Of a stretch of DNA of 64,000 nt, positions 45,921 through 56,607 are shown piece by piece. The position numbers and the translations under genes were made by a program. The DNA is from Bacteroidales bacterium (lineage in GTDB: Bacteria > Bacteroidota > Bacteroidia > Bacteroidales > JAQXIO01): positions 1-64,000 of the forward strand of contig JAQXIO010000074.1 of assembly GCA_029007825.1 (NCBI GenBank), given 5' to 3'. A model generated the notes under the pieces. It was not told the DNA's origin, made no database searches, and saw only the letters and a list, made by a program, of their open reading frames with translations. The stretch's first letter is position 1, and the number at the start of each line of letters is the position of its first letter.

Positions 45921-46940
45921 TTAAACAATAACCCTGGAAAACGGAGGCAAGTTTGCAGGACAGAATTCGCCTGCCAGATATTTATAATAGCCCGTAATAG
46001 CAACCATAGCTGCATTATCGGTCGTAAATGAAAATTTAGGCACATGGATTTTCCATCCGTATTTTATTGCATGTTCCTCGAATGCGGTACGCAACGATGA
46101 GTTGGCAGAGACACCTCCGGCAACAGCCACTTCATTGATACCGTACTCTTTTACAGCTTTTCTAAGCTTATCCATAAGGATTTCGACCACGGTATAAGCT
46201 AAAGAGGCGCATAAGTCGTTTTTCCGGTGCTCGATAAAATCAGGATCTTTTTTCAGTTCATCCCTCAGTAAATATAAGAAAGAAGTTTTCAATCCGCTGA
46301 AACTATAATCATAGCCCGGAATATGGGGTTTATTCAATGTAAAAGCCTTCCGGTCTCCCTCTTTTGAAAGGCGGTCGACCACAGGGCCGCCGGGATATCC
46401 TAATCCCATCACTTTTGCACATTTGTCGAAAGCTTCGCCCGCCGCATCGTCGATTGTCTGCCCGATAACTTCCATCTGATTATACGATTTAACCAGGATA
46501 ATTTGGGAGTTTCCTCCTGAAACCAACAGGCATAAAAAAGGGAAATGCGGCTGATGATTATCGTCGGGACTCTCTTTAATAAAATGAGCCATTACATGGG
46601 CATGCAGATGATTGATGTCGATCATCGGGATATTTAATCCTAACGCCAGCCCTTTTGCAAAAGAGGTACCGACCAAAAGAGAACCCATCAGTCCGGGGCC
46701 GCGGGTAAAAGCCACGGCAGAAAGTTCTTCCTTTTTTAGGCCGGAACGGCGGATAGCCTCGTTTACAACTGGAATTATATTCTGTTGATGGGCACGGGAA
46801 GCCAGTTCCGGAACAACTCCGCCATAGGCTTCGTGAACCGACTGGTTCGCTATTATATTCGACCGTAAAACCCCGTCGCAAATTACTGACGCCGATGTAT
46901 CGTCACATGAAGATTCTATACCTAATATTGCTATGCTCAT
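45921..46940 (-). CDS. tsaD: tRNA N6-threonylcarbamoyltransferase TsaD
   Basis: 339 aa. ASKHA-fold enzyme that transfers the threonylcarbamoyl group to A37 of ANN-reading tRNAs. Begins 'MSIAILGIESSCDDTSASV', the family start; the metal-binding pair is H111/H115 in 'INHLHAHVMAHF'; later motifs are 'LLVSGGNSQIILV', 'GEAFDKCAKVMGLGYPGG' and 'AVAGGVSANSSLR' and the C-terminal 'TTDNAAMVAITG'. Divergent from tamB. Confidence 0.97.
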   Translation of the reverse strand: MSIAILGIESSCDDTSASVICDGVLRSNIIANQSVHEAYGGVVPELASRAHQQNIIPVVNEAIRRSGLKKEELSAVAFTRGPGLMGSLLVGTSFAKGLALGLNIPMIDINHLHAHVMAHFIKESPDDNHQPHFPFLCLLVSGGNSQIILVKSYNQMEVIGQTIDDAAGEAFDKCAKVMGLGYPGGPVVDRLSKEGDRKAFTLNKPHIPGYDYSFSGLKTSFLYLLRDELKKDPDFIEHRKNDLCASLAYTVVEILMDKLRKAVKEYGINEVAVAGGVSANSSLRTAFEEHAIKYGWKIHVPKFSFTTDNAAMVAITGYYKYLAGEFCPANLPPFSRVIV

Positions 46941-46965
46941 AGCCTTTATTTTTGGTGCAAATAAA

Positions 46966-46973
46966 CAAAAATA
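46966..46973 (-). promoter_or_regulatory. -7 promoter element of tsaD-cinA
   Basis: TATTTTTG on the minus strand, 26 nt before the tsaD start. Confidence 0.45.
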
Positions 46974-46988
46974 ATCGCGATTTATTCG

Positions 46989-46996
46989 TAGTTTTG
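46989..46996 (+). promoter_or_regulatory. -7 promoter element of tamB
   Basis: TAGTTTTG on the plus strand. It predicts a start near 47003, leaving the first in-frame ATG (47091) almost 90 nt away, with an untranslated-looking but hydrophobic-coding stretch between. Confidence 0.5.
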
Positions 46997-47090
46997 TGAG
47001 GAAATATAATAAATAGGCGTTATTAAAGCTGTTAAATATATTATCATTCTGGCTTTAGCCGTAATATGGATTTTTTACGTTGTCCCGTTT

Positions 47091-50000
47091 ATGTTGTTAA
47101 ATATACCGGCAGTACAACGTAAAATAACAGTTATTGCCACGGAAGTACTTCACAGACAGCTGGGTGTGGAAGTTAAAATAGGAGGTGTAAACGTCGACTT
47201 CATAAACAAAGTTATTCTTGAAGACCTCTATTTGGAAGATCAATCGGGCAACCCTCTGTTTGAAGCCCGGCGTGTGTCTGCCGGATTTAATTTTTTTGAT
47301 CTCTTCCAAAAGAAAATTTCTTTTACTACCGTACAATTTTTCGGTTTTGATATTCATCTCATCCAGAGAACGCCGAATGCCCCGTTGAATGTTCAATTTG
47401 TTATAGACGCATTTGCTAACAAAGACTCGGTTAGGCGTGAACCCCTACCCTTCAGCTTTCGCTTCAACTCGGTATTATTGCGCCGGGGGAATGTAAGTTA
47501 TGATCTTCTCTCTGCTCCTGTCACTCCTGATAAGTTCAATCCACAGCACCTCTCTTTTACAGATATTTCAACCAAGATGTCCATTAAAACGGCAAGTAGG
47601 GACTCTGTTAATTTACAGATAAAGCGAATGAGCTTCTCAGAGCAGTCGGGTTTTCACCTTGAGAAGCTGGCTTTTTTAGTTTCGGCTAACAGGAAAGAGG
47701 CGAAATTAACTGATTTTGTCCTGCTCTTACCTCAAACCAATTTACGTATTCCCGAAATCGATGTAAATTATGGAACGGTTGAGAAACCGGAAGATTTTGC
47801 AGAGAAGGCCGAATTCAGGATGCAAATGACCTCTTCCAGAATAGCCCCGAGGGAATTTAAAATATTTTTGCCGTCTCTTAAAAATTTTCAGGGATACCTG
47901 ACACTACAGGCCAGTATAGAGGGAACCGCCAATAATCTGAATTTGAGTGAATGCCTTATCTCCTTGTCCGATAAGTTTCATCTTGACGGAACTATGAACT
48001 TAAACGGAATAACAAAACCTGAAAATGCATATATTTTCGGGAAAATAGACCATATGTATATTACCACCGATGGTATTCAGGATATAGCGAATAGTTTCAG
48101 TGATAATCCGGTACACTTGCCTCCTGCGATCGTGCAGCTCGGTACGATTCGCTTTGATGGTGAAATATCAGGATATTTTAATGAACTTGTGGCATTCGGA
48201 ACACTCCATTCGCAACTTGGAAAAGTCCATACCGACCTGCTATTTGGAAATAATCCGGACAAAGGCATAAAGTCTCACTTCAAAGGATCGATCCGTACGA
48301 ACTCCTTCAAATTGGGAACATTGATTGATAATCCGGAATTTGGGAATCTGTCGTTCGATATGAATATCGATTTTACCAAAACGGTAAATCATCCGATTCA
48401 AAGCACGGTAGATGCAAATATCAAAGAGCTCGAATTTAAGAAGTATAAATATGAGAATCTGTTGTTATCCGGTACCTTCGATGGTTCTAAATATACGGGA
48501 AAGATAGCATTGGACGATCCGAATGCACGTTTTGCTGCTGAAGGAATGTTTCATTTGCAGGGCGATACTTCTGCCTTCAATTTTAACGCATCCATCAAAA
48601 ACATAAACCCCGAAGCTCTGAATCTGACGAAGAAATATAAAACACCTTTGCTCTCTTGCGACATCAATGCGGACTTTCAGGGAACGAACTTGGATGCATT
48701 ATTTGGTTCGATTGAAATAAGCGACCTGCAATTTTCTACCGAAGAAGCATCGTGTTCAATAAAAGATTTCAGATTGGAAGCAACGGGAAGTCAGGCGGAT
48801 AAACGATTGCAAATACGCTCGGACATATTGAACGGAGAATTGGTAGGAGAATACTCTATTCGTGATTTTGTACCATCCTTGAAACAGATGGCATCCAATT
48901 ATCTGCCTGCATTGATTAAGACCGATAAAAAAGAGAGACCCTTGTCTGAAAATAATTTTTCCATTCAACTGGATATAGAAAATACCGAGCAATTATCGGA
49001 AGCGCTAAAGTTACCGTTCGCCATTATGGCAAATACTTCGATTACGGGGCATTATAACAGCGTTTATAATAAAATTTATTTGACGGGTGACCTCCCCCAG
49101 TTTAAAATAGGTAAAAGTATTTATGAAGATGGAAAATTATTGATAGAAAATCCGGATAAATCCATCTATGCCGGCTTATCACTCTCCACATACGTCGCAA
49201 AAAAAGGACTGACGCATACAATACACTTCTCTTTCGATGCAGAGAATAACGCGCTTGTTTCGGATGTCGAGTGGACTGTGAATGCCTTTAGCAACTACAA
49301 AGCAAAAATCGGAACCACCACCACATTTTTTGATCCGGGAGAAAAAAGGCCTTTGAAAACCTTAATACAACTGGATTCTACGGAAATTACCTTACGGAAT
49401 AATCAGTGGAAACTTGCTCCGGCAACGATACTCATCGATTCTGGGCGTGTTGCGGTACATAATTTCTCACTTAGACACGCAGGCCAGCTCGTAGGTTTGA
49501 ACGGCTGTATATCCGGAGCCGAAGCCGATTCGTTATATCTTACTTTACGCAACGTCGAGCTTGAAAATGTATTCAATATTATTGGAATACCGGCATTAAC
49601 TTTTGGCGGAATCGCTACAGCTGATTTGGCAGCATCTAACGGAGGTGGGAGTTTCTCGGTGGATGGGAATCTGAATGTTACGGATTTTTCGTTTAATAAA
49701 GCCCGATTGGGAGAACTCCATTTATATAGTGAGTGGGATCAGGCACTCGAAGGAATACGGATGATGGGGAGTATCTATAAAAGCGATTCTATCTGGACGG
49801 ATGTGACGGGACATATATTCCCGAAAAAGAATGAAATATCCCTTTATTTCAATGCTAACGATCTCGATATTTCATTTATTCACCCTTTCATTCAGACTGT
49901 AGCGAACCGCTTTGACGGAAATGCGACCGGGTTGGTGCATCTTTTCGGAGATCTTGATCATCCGACTATTGAAGGATCGGCTTATGTTAATGACGGAGCT

Positions 50001-51527
50001 ATAGGATTCGAGATGCTGAATACGCATTACACTTTCAGTGATTCCGTTTACCTCTCTCCCACTTCAATAGAGATGCGTAATGTCGCATTAGTCGATCCTT
50101 TTGGCAATCAGGGTATAATAAACGGAGTTGTACATCATAATGCATTCAAAGACTTTACGTTCGACGCAACGGTTAATTGCAAGAATATTCTGGCTTACAA
50201 TGCGACATCCAGGCAAAGTCCGCTGATATACGGACAAGTATTCGGAACCGGAATGGTGAAATTGAAAGGAGACGAGGATGTTATCGATATTAATGTCGAT
50301 ATGACGACTGATAAAAACACGAAGTTGAAATTGAACTTCATGGAAGCATCGGAAGCTGTTGAATATAATTTTATCACCTTCACGAAAGAGAAGAACCTTG
50401 ATTTTCTTATTAAAAAGCCTCAGGAAAAGAAACGTCCTGGACCAATCAATCTTTATGAAAGGAATAAAAATAAAAATACGACGTTAAATTTATCATTTAA
50501 TGTAAACGCTACCCCCAATGCTACGGTCGAACTTCTGGTCGATCCTCAGTCTGGTGATGCCATTACCGCCACCGGATCGGGAATTTTGCATGTTGAATTC
50601 GGAAATAAAAAAGACCTTAGTATCTTCGGGGAGTATGTTGCGGAGCAGGGCAATTATAATTTCACGCTTCAACAGGTAATACGGAAAGACTTTAAGATTA
50701 GGGAAGGAAGTTCCGTATCGTTTCATGGAAATCCCTTTGCCACGACGCTTGATATCGATGCAATGTATAATTTGACAGCCAATATCGGAGATTTAGACGA
50801 AATGTTGGTTACCGAGTCGAAAAGACCGAATATACCGGTCAGATGTATTCTTAAGATAACCGGTGATTTGCAAAGTCCCGATATCGGTTTCAATATCGAA
50901 CTGCCGAACTCGCAGGAAGAGATACAGCGACAGGTTATGGGAATTATCAACTCCGAAGATATGATGAACAGGCAGATTATCTATCTGTTGGTTCTTAATA
51001 AATTTTATACACCCGACTATACGAATGTAACGAATAAATCGAGTGATTTGGCCGCTGTGGCCTCTGCCACATTGTCAAGTCAGTTATCTCATTTGTTAAG
51101 CAGCATAACGGACAAAGTACAGATAGGAACGAATATCCGTACTTCGGACGGTTCGTTTACTGACACGGAAGTCGATTTGCTTCTGAGCAGTCAGTTGTTG
51201 AATAACAGGCTCCTTATCAATGGAAACCTCGGTTATCGTGATAATATTGCAAATCCTTCCACCTTTGTCGGGGAGTTTGATTTGGAATACAAGCTGACCC
51301 CTACCGGTAACTTCAGGTTAAAAGCATTCAACCACTACAACGACCGTTATTATTATCTAAAAAATGCACTCACTATTCAGGGGGTCGGGATCATGTTTAA
51401 GAAAGACTTCAACACCTTGCAGCAAATGTTTACTCCGGTACGCAGGAGTCGGCGAAGATTGCAAAATCCGGCCATTCCACCGGCTGCTACGATGCCTGCA
51501 GAGCAGGAAATAAAGTCTGAAAAATAA
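47091..51527 (+). CDS. tamB: TamB-like translocation/assembly module protein (DUF490)
   Basis: 1478 aa from the first ATG. It is a giant beta-rich protein of repeating strands with the DUF490/TamB C-terminal domain (about 1050-1440: 'LDIDAMYNLTANIGDLDEML', 'LNNRLLINGNLGYRDNI', 'FDLEYKLTPTGNFRLKAFNH'). TamB-type proteins span the periplasm and move phospholipids or help insert outer-membrane proteins. The ATG at 47091 lies at the end of what should be the N-terminal membrane anchor: the same frame upstream to the stop at 47010 encodes IKAVKYIIILALAVIWIFY, a perfect signal anchor, but has no ATG, GTG or TTG. The true start may be ATT 47022 (1501 aa). No Omp85 partner gene is adjacent. Confidence 0.88.
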   Translation: MLLNIPAVQRKITVIATEVLHRQLGVEVKIGGVNVDFINKVILEDLYLEDQSGNPLFEARRVSAGFNFFDLFQKKISFTTVQFFGFDIHLIQRTPNAPLNVQFVIDAFANKDSVRREPLPFSFRFNSVLLRRGNVSYDLLSAPVTPDKFNPQHLSFTDISTKMSIKTASRDSVNLQIKRMSFSEQSGFHLEKLAFLVSANRKEAKLTDFVLLLPQTNLRIPEIDVNYGTVEKPEDFAEKAEFRMQMTSSRIAPREFKIFLPSLKNFQGYLTLQASIEGTANNLNLSECLISLSDKFHLDGTMNLNGITKPENAYIFGKIDHMYITTDGIQDIANSFSDNPVHLPPAIVQLGTIRFDGEISGYFNELVAFGTLHSQLGKVHTDLLFGNNPDKGIKSHFKGSIRTNSFKLGTLIDNPEFGNLSFDMNIDFTKTVNHPIQSTVDANIKELEFKKYKYENLLLSGTFDGSKYTGKIALDDPNARFAAEGMFHLQGDTSAFNFNASIKNINPEALNLTKKYKTPLLSCDINADFQGTNLDALFGSIEISDLQFSTEEASCSIKDFRLEATGSQADKRLQIRSDILNGELVGEYSIRDFVPSLKQMASNYLPALIKTDKKERPLSENNFSIQLDIENTEQLSEALKLPFAIMANTSITGHYNSVYNKIYLTGDLPQFKIGKSIYEDGKLLIENPDKSIYAGLSLSTYVAKKGLTHTIHFSFDAENNALVSDVEWTVNAFSNYKAKIGTTTTFFDPGEKRPLKTLIQLDSTEITLRNNQWKLAPATILIDSGRVAVHNFSLRHAGQLVGLNGCISGAEADSLYLTLRNVELENVFNIIGIPALTFGGIATADLAASNGGGSFSVDGNLNVTDFSFNKARLGELHLYSEWDQALEGIRMMGSIYKSDSIWTDVTGHIFPKKNEISLYFNANDLDISFIHPFIQTVANRFDGNATGLVHLFGDLDHPTIEGSAYVNDGAIGFEMLNTHYTFSDSVYLSPTSIEMRNVALVDPFGNQGIINGVVHHNAFKDFTFDATVNCKNILAYNATSRQSPLIYGQVFGTGMVKLKGDEDVIDINVDMTTDKNTKLKLNFMEASEAVEYNFITFTKEKNLDFLIKKPQEKKRPGPINLYERNKNKNTTLNLSFNVNATPNATVELLVDPQSGDAITATGSGILHVEFGNKKDLSIFGEYVAEQGNYNFTLQQVIRKDFKIREGSSVSFHGNPFATTLDIDAMYNLTANIGDLDEMLVTESKRPNIPVRCILKITGDLQSPDIGFNIELPNSQEEIQRQVMGIINSEDMMNRQIIYLLVLNKFYTPDYTNVTNKSSDLAAVASATLSSQLSHLLSSITDKVQIGTNIRTSDGSFTDTEVDLLLSSQLLNNRLLINGNLGYRDNIANPSTFVGEFDLEYKLTPTGNFRLKAFNHYNDRYYYLKNALTIQGVGIMFKKDFNTLQQMFTPVRRSRRRLQNPAIPPAATMPAEQEIKSEK

Positions 51528-51568
51528 TCTTTTGCCTAAATAAAGATGTGAGGTTTGCCAGAAATATC

Positions 51569-51576
51569 TATATTTG
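51569..51576 (+). promoter_or_regulatory. -7 promoter element of the small barrel gene
   Basis: TATATTTG at this position puts the transcript start near 51583, so the barrel gene must start at ATG 51603. Confidence 0.6.
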
Positions 51577-51602
51577 CTCCTGTAATTTATAAAACATGTA
51601 CT

Positions 51603-52112
51603 ATGAAACGAGTTCCTATTCTTGTTATTGCTGTTCTTACAACACTTATCTCCTACACCGTTTCCGCTCAGGAAGATGTAAAAGCCGGTCAGTTCATGAT
51701 CGGAGGTACAGGAGAATTAAATCTTGAAAAAAATAATTATAGTTTTTCTATTAATCCATACGGAGAATATATTGTAGCCGATCAGTTCGGTTTAGGAGCT
51801 CAGTTAGGATATAATGTCGGAGGATGGGGCAATGGTGCCAGAAATACTTTTGGAGTGGGAGCTTTTGCTGCTTATTATTTGCCAATATTACCGAATTTCT
51901 ATTTTAAGCCGATGCTTGAAATAAATCTTAAATTTCATCATGGTACCTATTTTGAAATAGCTGCCGTACCTGCATTCCAATACTTTGCATGGGAAAAAGT
52001 ATCCTTTCTTATTAAAGCGGGAGGACTCTCCTACGGAGGTTGGAAAGACGATTACCGTGTACGCCTCAATCTGGCAAACTCCGTAGCGTTAGGTATGGCT
52101 TACTCATTCTGA
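51603..52112 (+). CDS. Small outer-membrane beta-barrel protein
   Basis: 169 aa from ATG 51603, chosen for the signal peptide (MKRVPILVIAVLTTLISYTVSAQ) and the promoter box at 51569-51576. The mature part has about eight alternating strands ('AGQFMIGGTGELNLEKNNYS', 'QFGLGAQLGYNVGG', 'NTFGVGAFAAYYLP', 'FYFKPMLEINLKFHHG') and ends in Phe, typical of an eight-stranded porin-like barrel (OMP_b-brl type). No specific function can be given. It is a single-gene unit with its own promoter and terminator. Confidence 0.8.
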   Translation: MKRVPILVIAVLTTLISYTVSAQEDVKAGQFMIGGTGELNLEKNNYSFSINPYGEYIVADQFGLGAQLGYNVGGWGNGARNTFGVGAFAAYYLPILPNFYFKPMLEINLKFHHGTYFEIAAVPAFQYFAWEKVSFLIKAGGLSYGGWKDDYRVRLNLANSVALGMAYSF

Positions 52113-52129
52113 TAATTAAAAAGAATAAT

Positions 52130-52170
52130 AACAAAAAAGGATGTCTGTATTACAGGCATCCTTTTTTGTT
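52130..52170 (+). terminator. Intrinsic terminator of the barrel gene
   Basis: A 19-bp stem (52130-52148 with 52152-52170, one G-U pair, 3-nt loop) with A and T flanks, so it may also act on the minus strand. Confidence 0.88.
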
Positions 52171-52171
52171 T

Positions 52172-52542
52172 CGACAGATATAAAATTATCTTTAACTTCT
52201 GCTATTAATTGGAATTATAAGAATAACGGATATAGCAATATTATAGAACAATATTATAGAATATGATAAGAATGTTGTAGCTACTTATCGAGATGAATAT
52301 CCAATTTTAAATCTGAGAGCCGGGTATTACTTTATTCGGCTCTTATATTTAAATATTATATGTTTACCGCTAATAGTTTTCGGTAATGCAAAACAGAACT
52401 TTCCATTCCATTCTATCATTGAATATTTGCTTTTACCTGTTTATCTGGCAATCGTTATCCTAAATATGGGAATTTTATGAGTTTATTATGGTAAGATAAA
52501 GCTTTTCTACTCCTCTACAATCTAAAAATGATTTCAGTCTAA
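52172..52542. other. Intergenic stretch without a recognisable gene
   Basis: 371 nt of AT-rich sequence between two terminators of convergent genes. The only structure seen is a 7-bp hairpin (52316-52322 with 52337-52343). No reading frame above about 20 codons looks coding. Confidence 0.5.
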
Positions 52543-52601
52543 AAACAAAGGGTATCCAAGAAATTGGATACCCTTTGTTTAAAATCCCAATATTTGGGAT
52601 T
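52543..52601 (-). terminator. Tandem terminators of the TPR gene
   Basis: Two adjacent hairpins: a perfect 17-bp stem (52543-52559 with 52564-52580) and an 8-bp stem (52583-52590 with 52594-52601), the second almost touching the stop codon. On the minus strand the long one is followed by T residues. Confidence 0.85.
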
Positions 52602-52606
52602 ATTAT

Positions 52607-53839
52607 TTATTGAGCCAGTTCTTTTTCCATTTGATCATACTTATCTCCCATATTCAGATTATAGTAAATGCTGCGGAGGGCGATTTTGTATTCGTTTTCA
52701 TCGGGTTTCAGTTCGTGAGCTTTTTCAAAATACGGCATAGCCTGTTTGTATAACTCCTTACCTTCTGCCAGCGTAGCCTGGTATTTTGCCTGATCGGAAA
52801 TATTATTGGCATCGGCAACCTTCTTTACTGCTTCATTGAAATAGGTACGGCCTAAGTTGCTTTGAATTTCGGCGTCGTTAGGATTTAATTCCATTGCTTT
52901 AATAAAGTTTTCACGAGCTTTCTCTATATTTCCCTGATTCTCATAAATACCACCCAATACAGTATAAAGAACAGCCTTCTGCGGTTGTTGCCTGATAGCT
53001 TCTTCAAGAGCAGAAATAGCTTTGTCGTATTCATTGGCGGTGATATAAGCATTAATTATACTCAATTGGAAGTAATCGTTGTCTGGGAAACGTTCTGCAC
53101 CTTGTTTCAAGGTTGCAATATAATTATCCTTATCTCCGATCTGGTCGTATTCAAAAGCAAGATATTGCAATACCTCTTCATTCTTATATCCCATCTTATT
53201 TACTTTCTCATATGCTTCGATTGCCTTTTGAGAATCTTTCATCTGAGAAGCTGCAATACCCGAATAGTAAGCGATCATCTGGTAAGTAGTATCGTTTTTA
53301 AGCTTTTCCATAGACTTGTCGCCTTCAAAAGCTTTCATATCCGGAATAATTACATAATCGTTCCAGTATTCATAAGCTTTCGGATAATCTTTGGCATCGA
53401 AAGCGATAGAACCACCATTTATATAGTAGTGATGAGCATTTGACAAAGCAGATTTTATACTACCTTTAAATTTAGGTTTAATTTTACCCTTTGCATCGGG
53501 AACGTAATCCAATTCTTCGGTTTTCTGGAAATAAGGGAGCATTGCCAGAATTGCATCATACATTGCTTTTTCTTCATCAGCATTGAGCGTCATGCCCATT
53601 ACCAATTTGTTACTGAGATTCTCGAATTGCTGGCTTTCGATAAAACCGGCAACATACCATGTCTTAGCATCTGAAGAAGTTTCTGGATTCTCTAAAGCCG
53701 ACTTGATAAGATTGCGGGCTTCAGCGTAATCGGGATTCTCCATCTTCACTAGTTTCTGAGCATTGCTTACATTTTTGCTCTGGGCAAATGAGACTGCCAC
53801 AATCAAGCACAAGGAAATAGAAATGAATACTCTTTTCAT
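52607..53839 (-). CDS. Periplasmic TPR-repeat protein
   Basis: 410 aa with a signal peptide to about residue 19 (SFAQS). The rest is TPR helices; the clearest units are about 205-240 ('AIEAYEKVNKMGYKNEEVLQ'), 270-330 ('ALEEAIRQQPQKAVLYTVLGG', 'ARENFIKAMELNPNDAEIQS') and 355-390 ('AMPYFEKAHELKPDENEYKI'). No enzymatic domain. Function unknown; TPR proteins of this type are protein-binding scaffolds. Starts 27 nt after gyrA on the same strand, so it may be co-transcribed. Confidence 0.88.
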   Translation of the reverse strand: MKRVFISISLCLIVAVSFAQSKNVSNAQKLVKMENPDYAEARNLIKSALENPETSSDAKTWYVAGFIESQQFENLSNKLVMGMTLNADEEKAMYDAILAMLPYFQKTEELDYVPDAKGKIKPKFKGSIKSALSNAHHYYINGGSIAFDAKDYPKAYEYWNDYVIIPDMKAFEGDKSMEKLKNDTTYQMIAYYSGIAASQMKDSQKAIEAYEKVNKMGYKNEEVLQYLAFEYDQIGDKDNYIATLKQGAERFPDNDYFQLSIINAYITANEYDKAISALEEAIRQQPQKAVLYTVLGGIYENQGNIEKARENFIKAMELNPNDAEIQSNLGRTYFNEAVKKVADANNISDQAKYQATLAEGKELYKQAMPYFEKAHELKPDENEYKIALRSIYYNLNMGDKYDQMEKELAQ

Positions 53840-53866
53840 AGCCTTAAATGTTTAGTAAATAATTTT

Positions 53867-56389
53867 TTATTCGTTTATTTCGTTATTAATACCTTCTGCG
53901 TTTGTATTTTCATCTGTCTCGGACGAAACCTCTTCGTCCGGATCAGAGAGAACAGTACAAACCGAAGCAATTTCATCGTTACGTTTACCAAGGTTAATCA
54001 GGCGCACACCTTGTGTGGCACGGCCCATAACGCTGATATCCGCAACTTTCAGGCGAATTGTAATACCCGATTTATTGATAATCATCAAATCGTCATCATC
54101 CGTAACACTTTTCAAAGCAACCACTTTTCCCGTTTTTTCAGTAATATTCATCGTTTTGACGCCTTTACCTCCACGGTTCGTAAAACGGTAATCATCCACA
54201 TTGGAACGTTTTCCATAACCTTGTTCCGAAACAACCAGAACACTTTCGCGTTCCTTGTCGGTGATCGTGGTCATACCTATAATCTCATCTTGTCCGTCAT
54301 TGTCCAATATCATTCCCTTCACACCTGTAGCTGTTCGTCCCATCGTACGTACTGTACTTTCATGGAAACGGATAGCCCGGCCATTCCGGTTGGCAAGTAA
54401 AACTTCGTCGTTTCCTGAAGTTAGGCGTACCTGTATAACACGATCGTCCTCCATAAGGTTAATAGCGTTTACTCCATTTTGACGCGGACGTGAATAGGCA
54501 TCGAGCGTTGTCTTCTTGATAATTCCTTTTTTTGTACAGAAAAGAAGGTTATGCGATGTCGTAAATTCCGAATCGTTGAGATGTTTCACCCGGATGAATG
54601 CATTGACACGGTCGTCTGATTCTATATTCAACAGATTTTGAATTGCCCGGCCCTTTGAGTTTTTAGCGCCCTCGGGTATCTCATATACCTTTAACCAAAA
54701 ACAACGTCCCTTCTGGGTAAAGAACATCATAGTGGCGTGCATTGACGCCGGATAGATATATTCAACGAAATCGGCATCACGCGTTTCCGAACCTTTCGCC
54801 CCTACTCCTCCGCGGCCTTGTGAGCGGAATTCGGTCAATGGTGTCCGCTTGATATATCCCATATGCGATACGGTGATAATCATTTCGTCATCAGCATAGA
54901 AATCTTCCGGATTCAACTCTTCCGACGCATAAACAATCTCTGTCTTACGTTCGTCTCCGAATTTCTCCTTTACTTCCAGCAACTCATCTTTTATCACTTG
55001 CATACGGATATCCTCATTATTCAATATCTCGTTCAAATGAGCAATTAATTTTTCGAGTTCTTCATATTCAGCATGAAGCTTATCCTGCTCGAGTCCTGTC
55101 AACTGACGCAAACGCATCTCTACGATAGCTCTCGATTGAATCTCGGTAAGACCGAAACGCTCGATCAGGCGTTGCATAGCCTCGGCCGGATTCTTCGAAG
55201 AACGGATAATGGCAATTACCTCGTCTATATTATCGGAAGCAATGATTAATCCTTCTAAAATATGAGCCCGCTCTTCAGCTTTTCTCAAATCGAACTGGGT
55301 GCGACGGATAACCACCTCATGGCGGTGTTCGAAAAAGTAATGAACAAGATCGTGTAAAGTAAGCATTTTAGGACGACCCTTCACCAAAGCAATATTATTG
55401 ATGCTGAACGACGATTGCAATGCTGACATCTTATAAAGCTTGTTAAGCACTACACCCGCATTAGCATCACGCTTTACATCTACTACGATACGCATTCCCT
55501 GACGATCCGATTCGTCGTTGATATTGCTGATACCGTCCAGACGCTTGTCTTCTACCATATCGGCAATATTCTTGATCATCTCGGCTTTATTTACCATATA
55601 AGGAATTTCAGTGATGATGATCTTTTCACGACCATTCTCTACTTCAATTTCTGCTTTACCACGCATAATCACGCGGCCACGTCCCGTTTCGTATGCTTCA
55701 CGCACACCTGCATATCCGTATATATAGCCACCGGTCGGAAAATCGGGAGCCTTGACATATTGCATCAACTGCTCATTATCAATATTACCCCGGGCATCGA
55801 TATAAGCCACGATCGCATCGATTGCTTCGGACATATTGTGCGGAGGCATATTGGTAGCCATACCCACGGCAATACCCGAAGCTCCGTTTACCAGAAGATT
55901 CGGAAAACGGGCCGGTAATACCACGGGCTCTTTTTGCGTATCGTCAAAATTTAATTGAAAATCTACGGTATCTTTATCGATATCGCGCAACATCTCTTCG
56001 GCCAGTTTGCTTAAACGGGCCTCAGTATAACGCATGGCTGCCGGACTGTCTCCGTCAATAGAACCGAAGTTACCCTGACCGTCCACAAGCGTATATCTTA
56101 ACGACCACTCCTGTGCCATACGCACAAGGGCAAAATAGACGGAAGAGTCTCCGTGCGGGTGATACTTACCGAGCACCTCACCGACTATTCTTGCCGATTT
56201 TTTATAGGGCTTATCAGACGTATTTCCCAATTCGTTCATTCCGAACAATACACGACGGTGCACAGGCTTAAAGCCATCTCTGACATCCGGGAGTGCCCGC
56301 GACACGATTACCGACATTGAATAATCAATGTAGGCAGATTTCATCTCATCCTCGATGTCTATTTTGATAATTCTGTCTTGTTCAATCAT
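53867..56389 (-). CDS. gyrA: DNA gyrase subunit A
   Basis: 840 aa. Breakage-reunion domain with catalytic Tyr121 in '[10 protein letters not shown]'; the C-terminal beta-pinwheel contains repeated blades and the GyrA box in the form 'NRGGKGVKT' (Gln of QRRGGKG replaced by Asn, one Arg lost), which separates GyrA from ParC. The quinolone-determining region reads '[19 protein letters not shown]': Ser82 (E. coli Ser83) is kept, and the E. coli Asp87 position is Phe86. With GyrB it introduces negative supercoils. Divergent from clpC. Confidence 0.96.
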   Translation of the reverse strand: MIEQDRIIKIDIEDEMKSAYIDYSMSVIVSRALPDVRDGFKPVHRRVLFGMNELGNTSDKPYKKSARIVGEVLGKYHPHGDSSVYFALVRMAQEWSLRYTLVDGQGNFGSIDGDSPAAMRYTEARLSKLAEEMLRDIDKDTVDFQLNFDDTQKEPVVLPARFPNLLVNGASGIAVGMATNMPPHNMSEAIDAIVAYIDARGNIDNEQLMQYVKAPDFPTGGYIYGYAGVREAYETGRGRVIMRGKAEIEVENGREKIIITEIPYMVNKAEMIKNIADMVEDKRLDGISNINDESDRQGMRIVVDVKRDANAGVVLNKLYKMSALQSSFSINNIALVKGRPKMLTLHDLVHYFFEHRHEVVIRRTQFDLRKAEERAHILEGLIIASDNIDEVIAIIRSSKNPAEAMQRLIERFGLTEIQSRAIVEMRLRQLTGLEQDKLHAEYEELEKLIAHLNEILNNEDIRMQVIKDELLEVKEKFGDERKTEIVYASEELNPEDFYADDEMIITVSHMGYIKRTPLTEFRSQGRGGVGAKGSETRDADFVEYIYPASMHATMMFFTQKGRCFWLKVYEIPEGAKNSKGRAIQNLLNIESDDRVNAFIRVKHLNDSEFTTSHNLLFCTKKGIIKKTTLDAYSRPRQNGVNAINLMEDDRVIQVRLTSGNDEVLLANRNGRAIRFHESTVRTMGRTATGVKGMILDNDGQDEIIGMTTITDKERESVLVVSEQGYGKRSNVDDYRFTNRGGKGVKTMNITEKTGKVVALKSVTDDDDLMIINKSGITIRLKVADISVMGRATQGVRLINLGKRNDEIASVCTVLSDPDEEVSSETDENTNAEGINNEINE

Positions 56390-56536
56390 TTAATATATTA
56401 ACTTAAATACAATCTTAATTTCTACGGAAAAAACGCAATAAAAGTACAACATTCCACTGATAAAGCAAAAGAAATCGGCAAAGAATTCCGCTTATTTTAC
56501 CCTCCTGTTAAAATAAAAATTGCTTTGGCGCGATTT

Positions 56537-56569
56537 TTGTACACCATTAAATAGTAATAATTATCTTTG
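56537..56569 (+). promoter_or_regulatory. Promoter of clpC
   Basis: TTG at 56537-56539 and TATCTTTG at 56562-56569 with a 22-bp spacer, slightly longer than ideal. The start codon is 39 nt further on. Confidence 0.5.
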
Positions 56570-56607
56570 TAGTAGATACAACTACTTAGAATCATATTTA
56601 ACTATTT

